A DNA stretch of 64,000 nucleotides from Pseudoalteromonas byunsanensis (GCF_001854475.1 NZ_MNAN01000009.1:81437-145436); one strand, 5' to 3'; shown: positions 18,840 to 27,644, numbered from the stretch's first letter. Notes: generated by a model from the letters alone, not told the origin. Program-made: numbers and translations.

Positions 18840-20333
18840 TTACCCCAATAAACGTCGAATATGCACAAATAGGTCGCTGGCTAGTAATCCTCGTTCACCC
18901 TCTTTTGCGGCGATTTGTGCTGCTAAACCATGAATATACACAGCTAGAGTGCTTGCCGCAAATGGCTCCATGCCTTGCCCTATCAAAGCGCCGATTATAC
19001 CAGACAAAACATCTCCCATCCCAGCGCTTGCCATAGCCGAGCTTCCTGAACGGTTAATATTTACGCACTTTTTATCTGCGACCAATGAACCTGGTCCTTT
19101 TAATACCACTGTTGCGTTGTAGTTTGATACCAACCAAGATGCTAATTCAAAGCGAGAGTGTGGGTCAATGTCTTGGTTTTTTGCCAATAAACGCTTTGCC
19201 TCCCCATGGTGTGGCGTCAAAACACAATGGCTATAGCGCTTATCCGATTTTGCCAGTAAGTTTAATGCATCCGCATCGACCACTATGGGGCCCTTAAAAG
19301 AAAAACTCTGCTCAAACATGACTTGCGCCCAATCATTCTGACTAAGGCCCGGACCTATCACCACAACATCAGCCTTTTTTATAAGTGCTGCTAATTCATC
19401 TGCTTTGTTGATGCCATGTACCATGAGCTCGTATCGCCCTTGAATTACGCTTGTCACATTATCAGGGTGTGTTGCAACACTCACTAACCCAGCACCACTG
19501 CGCAACGCTGCCTCGGCAGCTAATCTTACCGCTCCCGCCATACCTTTATTGCCACCGATGACTAATACATGACCACAACTGTTTTTATAGCTATCAACCG
19601 CCCTTCGCTCTAGCTGATTAAACAAAGCACTCGAAGCAAGGAAGGTAACACTCGGGTGTACTATCTGGTTAAACGCCTCAGCTACATCTAACGAAGCATA
19701 AAGTAACTGACCACATGCCGCTTTTGCAGGTCCTGTTAACATACCCTGTTTTAATGCTATAAAGGTCATCGTTATATCAGCAACAAAAGCGCCCTTAGAG
19801 ACCACTGACGAGGTTCCATTGACACCACTAGGTATATCAATGCTAACGCGCTTTGCATGAGTATTTTTACAGTCGTTAAATAAAGTGATTAGCTGCGGTG
19901 AAAGCTGTCCTTTGAATCCTGTTCCAAATACACCATCAACTATCACGCAAAAATGTGCCAACTCTGGTTGTTCTGCTACAACATTGACCCCACATTGACT
20001 AGCCGCTAAATAGGCTTGACGCGCATCGCCTAAAAGTTGCTCGGGGGAACACACAGCATAAATACAAACCTCGCGGCCAGCTTGATGTAACAGCTTAGCA
20101 AGTACATAAGCATCTCCTGCATTGTTACCTTTACCCGCAAGCAGCAGCACCCGCTGAGCTGTCACCAATTCGTGATCAAACAATGAAAACAAGGCTTGAC
20201 CCGCACAGAGCATCAATTGCGATAGGTTCGTGCCAGACATGAGTGCAGCTTCACCTTCATATTGCTTGACCTGTTGGGCGCTATAAGCAACTTGTGGTAA
20301 ATTAGTAGAGTATTTAGCTTCCAAGATAAACAT
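18840..20333 (-). CDS. nnr: Bifunctional NAD(P)H-hydrate repair enzyme
   Basis: Nnr, 497 residues, repairs hydrated NAD(P)H. The N-terminal epimerase domain (about 1-215) has Gly-Lys-Gly-Asn-Asn-Ala-Gly-Asp near 70. The C-terminal ADP-dependent dehydratase (about 225-495) has the ribokinase-like Ala-Gly-Met-Gly-Asp-Val-Leu-Ser-Gly with the catalytic Asp near its end. The frame is open 60 codons further upstream but that part overlaps the divergent queG, so the ATG at 20333 is chosen. No good ribosome binding site precedes it. It heads the nnr-tsaE-amiB-mutL-miaA-hfq-hflXKC block. Confidence 0.94.
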   Translation of the reverse strand: MFILEAKYSTNLPQVAYSAQQVKQYEGEAALMSGTNLSQLMLCAGQALFSLFDHELVTAQRVLLLAGKGNNAGDAYVLAKLLHQAGREVCIYAVCSPEQLLGDARQAYLAASQCGVNVVAEQPELAHFCVIVDGVFGTGFKGQLSPQLITLFNDCKNTHAKRVSIDIPSGVNGTSSVVSKGAFVADITMTFIALKQGMLTGPAKAACGQLLYASLDVAEAFNQIVHPSVTFLASSALFNQLERRAVDSYKNSCGHVLVIGGNKGMAGAVRLAAEAALRSGAGLVSVATHPDNVTSVIQGRYELMVHGINKADELAALIKKADVVVIGPGLSQNDWAQVMFEQSFSFKGPIVVDADALNLLAKSDKRYSHCVLTPHHGEAKRLLAKNQDIDPHSRFELASWLVSNYNATVVLKGPGSLVADKKCVNINRSGSSAMASAGMGDVLSGIIGALIGQGMEPFAASTLAVYIHGLAAQIAAKEGERGLLASDLFVHIRRLLG

Positions 20334-20336
20334 TCC

Positions 20337-21470
20337 GTGACGACTGATAGTATTAATTATATTGAACTGGCCGAAAAAATTAAGCAATGGGGCAAAGAAC
20401 TCGGTTTTGCCGATGTAGGCATCACGGATATAGACTTGTCTGCTCATGAGTCGCAACTGCAGCGCTGGCTCGATCATGGCTACCATGGTGAGATGGAATA
20501 TATGGCAGCGCACGGTATGAAAAGGGCTCGTCCAAATGAGTTAGTTCCTGGCACGCAACGTGTCATATCCGTAAGAATGCACTATCTACCACCTGACGCC
20601 AGCTTCGCTAAAGCTCTGGCCAATAAGGAGACGGCCTATATCAGTCGTTATGCACTTGGACGCGACTACCATAAGGTTATGAGAAACAGGCTCAAACAAC
20701 TCGGACAAAAAATTTCTGTAGAAGTCGAGCAGTTAGGGTATCGACCTTTCGTTGACTCCGCGCCAATATTAGAGAGGCAACTTGCAGAAAAAGCGGGGTT
20801 GGGCTGGCGAGGAAAAAATAGTTTACTGCTCCAAAAGCAAGCCGGTTCATGGTTTTTCCTCGGCGAATTGTTTGTTGATATTCCTTTGCCGATTGATCAA
20901 AAAGATGAATTTGAAGGGTGTGGTAAGTGCAATGCTTGTATCACTTTATGCCCAACAGGTGCCATTGTAGAGCCTTATGTTGTTGACGCACGAAAATGTA
21001 TTTCCTATTTAACGATTGAATTACAAGGAGCGATCCCTGTGCAATATCGCTCACTCATAGGTAATAGAGTTTATGGTTGTGATGATTGTCAACTTGTCTG
21101 CCCATGGAACAGATATGGTCAGCTGACCAAAGAGCAAGACTTTATGGCCAGACCTCAATTGAAAGATCGAACGTTACTTGAGTTGTTTTCTTGGAATGAA
21201 GAGACCTTTTTAAAGGCAACTGAAGGGAGTCCAATTCGCCGAATTGGTCATCAACGGTGGCTACGTAACCTCGCCGTTGGCTTAGGTAATGCAGACTATG
21301 ATGAATGTATCATTGACGCCTTAGAAAAACGCCTTGAAGGCGCATCAGATTTGGTTAAGGAGCACATTCTTTGGGCATTAGAGCAGCAAAATAATAAACA
21401 ACAACAAGCAGAACGCAAGCAAGCTCGTTTGATACGTATTATTGAGAAAGGCATGCCTAGGGACGCTTAG
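20337..21470 (+). CDS. queG: Epoxyqueuosine reductase
   Basis: QueG, 377 residues, performs the last step of queuosine synthesis, reducing epoxyqueuosine in tRNA using cobalamin and two 4Fe-4S clusters. Cluster ligands are visible in Cys-Gly-Lys-Cys-Asn-Ala-Cys followed by Cys-Pro-Thr-Gly (around 195-210) and Cys-Asp-Asp-Cys-Gln-Leu-Val-Cys-Pro (around 248-256). The start is a GTG only three bases from the divergent nnr ATG, with no clear Shine-Dalgarno. A 14-base tandem duplication covers the stop codon. Divergence from nnr matches E. coli. Confidence 0.95.
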   Translation: MTTDSINYIELAEKIKQWGKELGFADVGITDIDLSAHESQLQRWLDHGYHGEMEYMAAHGMKRARPNELVPGTQRVISVRMHYLPPDASFAKALANKETAYISRYALGRDYHKVMRNRLKQLGQKISVEVEQLGYRPFVDSAPILERQLAEKAGLGWRGKNSLLLQKQAGSWFFLGELFVDIPLPIDQKDEFEGCGKCNACITLCPTGAIVEPYVVDARKCISYLTIELQGAIPVQYRSLIGNRVYGCDDCQLVCPWNRYGQLTKEQDFMARPQLKDRTLLELFSWNEETFLKATEGSPIRRIGHQRWLRNLAVGLGNADYDECIIDALEKRLEGASDLVKEHILWALEQQNNKQQQAERKQARLIRIIEKGMPRDA

Positions 21471-21486
21471 TCAGGGACGCTTAGTC
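21459..21486 (+). repeat. 14-bp tandem duplication at queG stop
   Basis: AGGGACGCTTAGTC occurs twice head to tail (21459-21472 and 21473-21486). The first copy contains the last codons and TAG of queG; the second copy is downstream. It looks like a recent slippage or duplication event and does not change the protein. Confidence 0.95.
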
Positions 21487-21545
21487 ATAAACCAAAAATG
21501 ACAATACGTCCTCACAGGCTCATATTTGCTTTTAGATAGAATGAG

Positions 21546-22685
21546 TTACTTTTCATCAACTTTGTTGCTTAAAGCTGCTAAATCAGACTCAATTTCCGCA
21601 AATGCTGCTTTGACTTGCAAGACAGCCTCTTGCCTTGCCACTGATTTTTGAATAGCTTCATCAACATGATTATAAATAAACCACTCTTGGTCTTCGTCCA
21701 ATCCCATAGTCGGAATTCGGTTTTCGAACTGCTCCTGTAAGCTCCTAAACACCGCTTCATTTTGTTTTCGATTATTGTCCAGCAACGAAATCAACCCTTT
21801 GAACTTGCTGTTGATCATGGCAATAGCACCATTGAGATTTTGCTGCTGTTCTCGCAATTCATTGCGAGTTTGTATTGCCAAAAGCTGTTGCTCTGTAACA
21901 CTCACAATAAAGCAAATATGGTCTCGAATGCGGCCATGTTTATCCGCATCTCCCTCAGGCATGTTTAATACTAGTGCACTTATAGAATCATAATTAACCA
22001 AAATTCGGCTGGTAAACTCATGCAAACGCCCCTTTGACTTCAGAATTTCGAACAACTCCAATACAATAGGTGAACAAATACCAGAAGAAGCAAAATGCAT
22101 TGTCTGTTTATCGGTACGGATCTCAATATTACAGCTGAGCCCAAAATTCGCCATACAATTTATCAGCGCTCCCGCCAAGGCTGGTATATTATCAATACTA
22201 CCTATATGCTCGATATAATTAACAATTTGCCCCATTTCACTACTTGTGGCCATGGCGCTAAAAGCAGTTGATGTTGCGTCTTCAACCTGTTGCTCTAAAA
22301 TATCCTTCTCAAGCAGCATTTGACCTAACTTAATCAGTTTCGCTGTCAATTCACCTTGTCCAAAAGGCTTCACAATGTAATCTTCGGCACCTACCGCGTA
22401 CCCTTCCATACGTTCCTCAACAGAACCTCTGGCCGATACAAACATTACAACGATATGACTCGTTTCTGGATTGGATTTGATCGTACGGCAGACCTCATAG
22501 CCATTCATATTGGGCATACTGACATCCAGCAAGATCACCTGAGGCTCAAACTCCTCAAGCATATCTAAGCATTCTGGGCCACCGCAAGCAGTGCGCAGTT
22601 CAAAATCTAAGTCTTCTAGAATTTCTTCGATGATCTCGAGGTTGAATGGCTCATCATCTACGGCGAGTACACGTTGTAATGCCAT
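21546..22685 (-). CDS. Response regulator, REC plus novel C-terminal region
   Basis: A 379-residue cytosolic protein. The receiver domain (1-120) is intact, with the acidic pocket at Asp10-Asp11, phosphoacceptor Asp54, Ser84 and Lys106. After a linker helix, residues about 140-260 resemble a small sensory or phosphatase-like fold that I cannot name, and residues 260-379 are helical and Gln/Asn/Glu-rich, likely coiled coil. There is no DNA-binding, GGDEF or EAL domain. It lies 79 bases downstream of the histidine kinase on the same strand and is its likely partner. Output mechanism unknown. Confidence 0.85.
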   Translation of the reverse strand: MALQRVLAVDDEPFNLEIIEEILEDLDFELRTACGGPECLDMLEEFEPQVILLDVSMPNMNGYEVCRTIKSNPETSHIVVMFVSARGSVEERMEGYAVGAEDYIVKPFGQGELTAKLIKLGQMLLEKDILEQQVEDATSTAFSAMATSSEMGQIVNYIEHIGSIDNIPALAGALINCMANFGLSCNIEIRTDKQTMHFASSGICSPIVLELFEILKSKGRLHEFTSRILVNYDSISALVLNMPEGDADKHGRIRDHICFIVSVTEQQLLAIQTRNELREQQQNLNGAIAMINSKFKGLISLLDNNRKQNEAVFRSLQEQFENRIPTMGLDEDQEWFIYNHVDEAIQKSVARQEAVLQVKAAFAEIESDLAALSNKVDEK

Positions 22686-22764
22686 ACTTAAACTCCTTGT
22701 ATTATCGTAAACCTATATAGTTATAGCCCTGCTTAGCAAGTTATGCGAATGTAAAATAGATGTC

Positions 22765-24711
22765 TTACTGTTTATCAACTGGTAACTCTATATGCATCGT
22801 CGCACCTGCGTCATCGTTATTTGTGGCGTAAATTCGGCCTTTGTGTAGTAACACAAATTCCTTACAAATCGCCAACCCCAAGCCTGTACCACCAGCCCCG
22901 CTATTCGTGGTGCTGCTTTGTACAAACTTAGAGAAAATTTTATCTAACTCATCTTTTGGAATGCCAACTCCCTGATCTCGTACTTCAATTTTCACTAAAT
23001 CATCCAATGCTTTTACACTAATAAATACACTCGCTTTTTCAGGGCTAAATTTAACCGCATTACCCAATAGATTACGTATAACCTGATTCATCAAATCAGG
23101 ATCACAGTAGACTAATAGCGCTTGATTAGGTGCGGATAATTTAAAATGAATTTGCTTGGCCATAGCACTGCCAGACACATCGTCAATCCCCGTTTTAACT
23201 ATGGCACATAGGTCTAGAACACAGGGGTTAAAAGGAAACCTCCCGGCGTCCAGTTTTGATAAATCCAACAGATTATTAAGCAAAAGCAGCAGTCGCTCAC
23301 CACTGGTTTCTATCCTAGATAAATACTTGGCCAACTTATCAACCGGCACTTGATCAGCTGCGAGCTTATCGATACCAAAGCGAGCAAAGCTCAAAATGGA
23401 GTGCATGGGGGTGCGCAACTCGTGCGACATGTTGGCCAAAAATTCAGACTTGCTCAGATTCGCAGCTTCCGCTGTTTCTTTAGCTTTTTGTAACTGCGCG
23501 GTACGAGCCTGAACTTCAGCCTCAAGTACTTCTTTCGCTTCTTCCAACACTTGCTGTCTTTTTTTCAAGTGTGCAACATTCTTTAAAATCACCGAAAAGG
23601 CCAACTCTCCATGATGGTCAATTTCATGGAAAGTCCCCATCAAAGGAATCTCTTTGTTTTCGTGAGTAAGCATTAGCTCACAATCAAAGCTCCGCTTTCC
23701 TCTGAGCTCCTGAATGTGCTGCTTCAAACTCGAGACAGATTCTTCATCGAAAATCTCAAATATAGACCTAGTTCGTATTTGCTCTTGTGAACATTGAAAT
23801 AGCTCAACACACGCATCATTACCTTCGATAATATTACCATTACGTGTAAACAGCATAATTGAGTCAGGTGTGTGTTTATAAATCACACGCAGTAAACTGT
23901 CTCGCTCAATTAGAGCATCTACCGTATCTTGCAGTCGCTCAACTAGCTCTTGGTTGTGGCGCTTTAACACCTCTGTTTGCCAAAGTTTATGTAAAGCTTT
24001 TAGTAAATCACCGTCATCAAACGGGCTAATGAGTACATCCTCAACGCCTTCTCGAATAGCCTCAAGCATATCTATCTGATCGGCTTTTTCTGTATACAGC
24101 AAACAACGTGTGCCAGCACTGATTGACTTGAGCTGAGCAAACAGTTCCAAAGCACTTTTATCATGCGGTTCAAAAGCGGCAATGAGCAAATCAATACTCT
24201 GCTTCTGTGCATGCGCTAACCCTGCGAAACTCGACTCCGCCGTAAAGACCTGCAGTTGTGCCCCGGATAAGCTTGACGCTAAATCAGCTAAACGAGGTGT
24301 TGAATGATCAACCAAGAGTACCGTTGGTAAAACTAAGCGGTTATCTGCGCCAATTTCAAATACCCTTTCGAGCAAATTGGTTATTTCTTTATTAGAAAAA
24401 AATGGATATACCACAATACCATTGGGCAGAGCTTTATTAAATTTACTGAAACTCGCCAGTTGCTGCACATTATCAGGCTTAGGAGCCAGTAAAATTAGTT
24501 TATCGTGATTACGCAGTTGAGCGAGTTTGTTCAGAACAGAGTCTGGAATACCGTTGGCGATCGCCACAGCATTATATTTGGTTAGATCATCTAATTGTTC
24601 AAGCATTCTATAGTGAATATGCTCAACCTCCCCCCCTAACAGCTCAAACAACACTTTAATACGCATTGCCAACACGCTGTTACTATCGATGATCAAAACC
24701 TTATTCGTCAT
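22765..24711 (-). CDS. Cytosolic histidine kinase with two pseudo-receiver domains
   Basis: A 648-residue kinase without membrane segments. Two receiver-like domains (about 1-120 and 128-242) lack the phosphoacceptor Asp: the first has Ala-Asn near residue 52 and Tyr102 in place of the Lys, the second has Ala179 and Ser229. A PAS domain follows (about 265-385), then a coiled coil, the HisKA box with phosphoacceptor His430 (Ser-His-Glu-Leu-Arg-Thr-Pro), and a complete ATPase with N, G1 (Asp-Gln-Gly-Val-Gly-Ile) and G2 (Gly-Thr-Gly-Leu-Gly-Leu) boxes. No C-terminal receiver, so phosphate probably goes to the neighbouring response regulator. Confidence 0.9.
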   Translation of the reverse strand: MTNKVLIIDSNSVLAMRIKVLFELLGGEVEHIHYRMLEQLDDLTKYNAVAIANGIPDSVLNKLAQLRNHDKLILLAPKPDNVQQLASFSKFNKALPNGIVVYPFFSNKEITNLLERVFEIGADNRLVLPTVLLVDHSTPRLADLASSLSGAQLQVFTAESSFAGLAHAQKQSIDLLIAAFEPHDKSALELFAQLKSISAGTRCLLYTEKADQIDMLEAIREGVEDVLISPFDDGDLLKALHKLWQTEVLKRHNQELVERLQDTVDALIERDSLLRVIYKHTPDSIMLFTRNGNIIEGNDACVELFQCSQEQIRTRSIFEIFDEESVSSLKQHIQELRGKRSFDCELMLTHENKEIPLMGTFHEIDHHGELAFSVILKNVAHLKKRQQVLEEAKEVLEAEVQARTAQLQKAKETAEAANLSKSEFLANMSHELRTPMHSILSFARFGIDKLAADQVPVDKLAKYLSRIETSGERLLLLLNNLLDLSKLDAGRFPFNPCVLDLCAIVKTGIDDVSGSAMAKQIHFKLSAPNQALLVYCDPDLMNQVIRNLLGNAVKFSPEKASVFISVKALDDLVKIEVRDQGVGIPKDELDKIFSKFVQSSTTNSGAGGTGLGLAICKEFVLLHKGRIYATNNDDAGATMHIELPVDKQ

Positions 24712-24788
24712 ATTGTCACATTGATTTTTCCTTAATGTGTTTCTAGTGTAGACGAATTTTTGAGCGCTTGAATATTAAAGACCAAAGG

Positions 24789-25277
24789 TTAGTACAAGTG
24801 CTTCCCCATTATCGTAAGGTTGTAATACTCTTCATCCATTAGGGCTACTGCTGGCAGCTCTCCCCAACAGCTATAACCATGCTTTTTAAATAAATTAATG
24901 CTCGGGGTGTTATGGCTAAAGATAAACCCTAGCAACGTTGTTACACCAATATTAGGCGCATGTTCTTGTGCAAATACCATAAGAGTGTGTCCAAGCCCTT
25001 TCCCTCTAGCTCGAGTGGCAATATAAATACTAATTTCGCAAGTTTGATCGTAAGCTGGGCGACCATAGAAAGACTTAAAGCTTAACCATGCTAGTATTTC
25101 CCCCTCAGACTCATATACAAATAAAGGGCGGCGTGGATGATGACCGTCAAACCACGACAAACGTTGTTCAACGCTAGTTGGCTCGGTATCTGCAGTTACC
25201 ATTCGACCGGCGATGGTTTCATTATAAATGTCAACGATATGCTGTAAATCACCGCGCTGTGCTACTCTTATTGTCAT
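24789..25277 (-). CDS. GNAT N-acetyltransferase (PAT/MddA-like)
   Basis: A 162-residue GNAT acetyltransferase resembling the phosphinothricin/methionine sulfoximine acetyltransferase group: an N-terminal Asp-Ile-Tyr-Asn-Glu motif, Trp-Leu-Ser-Phe-Lys-Ser-Phe in the core and the acetyl-CoA loop Arg-Gly-Lys-Gly-Leu-Gly (about 93-98). Family members acetylate methionine derivatives or related amino acids, but the substrate here is not certain. It is divergent from the glutathione peroxidase gene with 71 bases between starts. Confidence 0.88.
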   Translation of the reverse strand: MTIRVAQRGDLQHIVDIYNETIAGRMVTADTEPTSVEQRLSWFDGHHPRRPLFVYESEGEILAWLSFKSFYGRPAYDQTCEISIYIATRARGKGLGHTLMVFAQEHAPNIGVTTLLGFIFSHNTPSINLFKKHGYSCWGELPAVALMDEEYYNLTIMGKHLY

Positions 25278-25348
25278 TTCAGAAAAACTTGATCAAATCT
25301 TAAAAGGTTGGCGTATCATAGAAGATATTCATCACAGAGGGAAAGCCA

Positions 25349-25891
25349 GTGTTCAGAAAATTATTGTTTCGCACCCTAGTATTGGGTGCCCTCATTACCA
25401 ATACGCAATCATTCGCCAGTGAATGTGACGACTTCACTAACGTTGAATTTAGAAAACTGCGTTCAGAGCAAACGATTAACCTCTGCCAGTTTAAAAACAA
25501 GCCTTTATTAATCGTCAATACCGCCAGCAACTGTGGATTCACAGATCAATTTGCAGGTCTAGAGGAACTACATAAGACCTATCAAGACAAAGGCCTAGTG
25601 GTACTTGGTTTCCCATCGGATGACTTCTTTCAAGAGGAGGATGATGAAAAAGACACCGCTAAGGTCTGTTTTATAAATTACGGCGTGACTTTCAATATGT
25701 TTGCCACATCAGCTGTACGAGGAAGCGACGCCAACCCTGTTTTCAAGTACCTGAACGAACAGACTAGTTCTCCTAACTGGAATTTTTACAAGTACTTGGT
25801 GTCTGCTGATAGAAAACAAGTCACTCGCTTTAACAGTCGTACTAAACCTTTGTCAAAAGAGTTGACCAACGCGATTGAGAATGCGCTGTAG
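25349..25891 (+). CDS. Exported glutathione peroxidase family protein
   Basis: A 180-residue thiol peroxidase of the glutathione peroxidase/BtuE family with a signal peptide (about 1-23, ending Ser-Phe-Ala-Ser), so probably periplasmic. The peroxidatic Cys62 is in Asn-Thr-Ala-Ser-Asn-Cys-Gly-Phe, and the Trp of the Asn-Trp-Asn-Phe motif is near 148. The position that holds Gln in classical enzymes reads Phe-Pro-Ser-Asp-Asp, a variant I believe is common in a bacterial subgroup. The start is GTG after GAGGGAAAG. In the periplasm thioredoxin-like rather than glutathione reduction is likely. It precedes ppiC by 81 bases. Confidence 0.9.
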   Translation: MFRKLLFRTLVLGALITNTQSFASECDDFTNVEFRKLRSEQTINLCQFKNKPLLIVNTASNCGFTDQFAGLEELHKTYQDKGLVVLGFPSDDFFQEEDDEKDTAKVCFINYGVTFNMFATSAVRGSDANPVFKYLNEQTSSPNWNFYKYLVSADRKQVTRFNSRTKPLSKELTNAIENAL

Positions 25892-25972
25892 TAGAAATCG
25901 TGAGTTTTTGATGTTCTTGTATTAGAATAAAGTTTGAGCAAAAAATAATCATAAGCAAATTATGGAGAGCGT

Positions 25973-26254
25973 ATGACAGTTGCAAGTGCAAGACACATTT
26001 TAGTTGAGAGTGAGGCTGAGTGTTTAGATTTGAAGGCCCGTATCGCAGCCGGTGAGGACTTTGCCGAGTTGGCAAAGCAGTACTCTAGCTGTCCGTCTGG
26101 GCAAGATGGTGGAGCACTAGGAGAGTTTGGCCCTGGGATGATGGTACCAGAGTTTGATAAGGTCGTTTTTTCGGCACCAATTAATGAAGTACAAGGTCCT
26201 GTGCAAACACAGTTTGGCTTTCATTTGCTTGAAGTTACCAGCCGCTCCGAGTAA
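25973..26254 (+). CDS. ppiC: Parvulin peptidyl-prolyl isomerase
   Basis: PpiC, 93 residues, a single-domain cytosolic parvulin that isomerises X-Pro bonds. It has the typical Ala-Arg-His-Ile-Leu-Val start, Cys-Pro-Ser-Gly-Gln-Asp-Gly-Gly in the middle, Met-Val-Pro-Glu-Phe-Asp and the C-terminal Thr-Gln-Phe-Gly-Phe-His-Leu, and the same length as E. coli PpiC. GGAGAG stands before the ATG. It is followed by a strong terminator. Confidence 0.96.
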   Translation: MTVASARHILVESEAECLDLKARIAAGEDFAELAKQYSSCPSGQDGGALGEFGPGMMVPEFDKVVFSAPINEVQGPVQTQFGFHLLEVTSRSE

Positions 26255-26273
26255 GTTATTAACTAGATTTGTG

Positions 26274-26297
26274 AGGCCGCTCTATGCGGCTTTTTTT
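26274..26297 (+). terminator. Terminator of ppiC
   Basis: GCCGC (26276-26280) and GCGGC (26286-26290) with a five-base loop are followed by seven T residues. Confidence 0.92.
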
Positions 26298-26322
26298 ATA
26301 CCTTGTTAGATAAGGAAATACT

Positions 26323-26901
26323 ATGCAATTGTACGGTTCTGATACCTCTCCTTATGCCCGCCGTATTCGGATGTTCTGTGCACTTCACAACTTAAACGTT
26401 GATTACCAACATTTAGATATTTTCAGCGAAGCAGGCAAAGCTGTGTTAGTAGCCAATAACCCAGCAAGAAAAATCCCCTTTCTTGTGGATGGTGAACACA
26501 CAGTTTGTGATTCTGGCGCGGTACACCGCTACCTTACAGAGAAATTTAACTTAGCTAAAATGACCTATTGGCAAGAGAATCAGTTAGTCAATATTAATGC
26601 GTGTAATGACTCCTTGGTCGAGCTTCTGCTGTGTTCACGCTCAGGCTTTGATATTCAAAGCGATGTTTTATTTTTTAATTTGCAACGAGAGCGTATTACG
26701 GCAGTATTAACCGATTTAAATGAACAATGTGTTAAAACTGATTTTTTAGACTGCGACTATTTGAAGATCAGTTTATACTGCTTGCTGGATTGGATCATAT
26801 TTAGATCTTTAGCCGAGCTGGCACCCTACAACGCACTGCTGAACTTCTATGAAGTTCACAAAAGTTTACCGGGAACTACACATTCTGATCCAAGAATATG
26901 A
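26323..26901 (+). CDS. Glutathione S-transferase-like protein
   Basis: A 192-residue protein whose first 75 residues are a thioredoxin-fold GST N-domain: Ser-Pro-Tyr-Ala-Arg-Arg-Ile-Arg near 9-16, the cis-proline segment Lys-Ile-Pro-Phe-Leu-Val near 51-56 and Asp-Ser-Gly-Ala near 64-67, where glutathione binds. The C-terminal helical domain is short and divergent and includes Trp-Ile-Ile-Phe-Arg. Substrate unknown. It lies 26 bases upstream of the DUF2750 gene on the same strand. Confidence 0.87.
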   Translation: MQLYGSDTSPYARRIRMFCALHNLNVDYQHLDIFSEAGKAVLVANNPARKIPFLVDGEHTVCDSGAVHRYLTEKFNLAKMTYWQENQLVNINACNDSLVELLLCSRSGFDIQSDVLFFNLQRERITAVLTDLNEQCVKTDFLDCDYLKISLYCLLDWIIFRSLAELAPYNALLNFYEVHKSLPGTTHSDPRI

Positions 26902-26927
26902 TGATCAAATCAAAGAGGTAAAGAATC

Positions 26928-27278
26928 ATGAACGACATTGAAATAGAGTCAGAATTAGTCACGTTTGTTGAGCAAGTGCGCAAAAATGATCAAATTTGGG
27001 CACTGGGCGCTGAAGATGGTGGCGTTGTAGTGTGTGAATCAAATCAATTTGAAGAAACTGATGTACTCCTTATATGGGACAGTGAGCAAAAAGCGCAAGC
27101 ACAGTGCAAAGATGAATGGCAAGATTACTCACCCGTTGCCATTGCTCTGGATGAGTTTTTGGACGAATGGGTTGAAGATCTGAATGAAGATCAAGCCTTG
27201 TTTGGTTTGAACTGGAACGATGACAATGTTTGCGTAGAGATAGAGCCGGTAGGACTAGCCCGCGCGCTCGTTGACTAA
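26928..27278 (+). CDS. DUF2750 domain protein
   Basis: A 116-residue acidic protein with the DUF2750 pattern: an N-terminal helix, a Glu-Asp-Gly-Gly-Val-Val-Val strand, Leu-Leu-Ile-Trp-Asp-Ser and a C-terminal Phe-Gly-Leu-Asn-Trp-Asn segment, arranged as in immunity-like small globular proteins. No enzymatic motif is visible. AGAGGTAAAG precedes the ATG. Its last 24 bases overlap the convergent VOC gene. Function unknown. Confidence 0.8.
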   Translation: MNDIEIESELVTFVEQVRKNDQIWALGAEDGGVVVCESNQFEETDVLLIWDSEQKAQAQCKDEWQDYSPVAIALDEFLDEWVEDLNEDQALFGLNWNDDNVCVEIEPVGLARALVD

Positions 27279-27644
27279 CGCGATCAGTGTTCCTTCTATG
27301 GCGCGCACATATGCCTGTGCGCCTTCGCCTTTAACGCTAGGCGGCATTAACGGCTCTGCGCCAGCAATTACCGCTCTGTCATAACTTTCACTTACATTGT
27401 TACAACATAGAGTTAATTCAAAACCTAACGCAGGTTGTTTGGGTTGAGACCGAATGTAGCTTTGCTTAAACTGCGCCTGTGCCAAAGGATGAGATGCAAA
27501 TCCCAAAATAACCTCACCACTGTCTATCTCACCATAATCACCGGACTCTGTTAAAGCTTGGGTACTCAAGCCAAAAGCTTGATAATAAAAATCTAAGACT
27601 TCTTCTACATTGTCTACATATATAATCGTTTTTGCATAGCGCAT
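27255..27644 (-). CDS. VOC (glyoxalase/bleomycin-resistance) family protein
   Basis: A 129-residue single-subunit vicinal-oxygen-chelate protein: Met-Arg-Tyr-Ala-Lys-Thr-Ile-Ile-Tyr-Val-Asp-Asn opens the first beta-alpha-beta unit, Phe-Glu-Leu-Thr-Leu the second, and it ends with Ile-Glu-Gly-Thr-Leu-Ile-Ala-Leu-Val. Members bind a metal and act on lactoylglutathione, dioxygen substrates or antibiotics; the substrate is unknown. The frame is open 30 codons upstream but the ATG at 27644 has GGTGGT seven bases away and starts the fold correctly. Confidence 0.87.
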   Translation of the reverse strand: MRYAKTIIYVDNVEEVLDFYYQAFGLSTQALTESGDYGEIDSGEVILGFASHPLAQAQFKQSYIRSQPKQPALGFELTLCCNNVSESYDRAVIAGAEPLMPPSVKGEGAQAYVRAIEGTLIALVNERAG

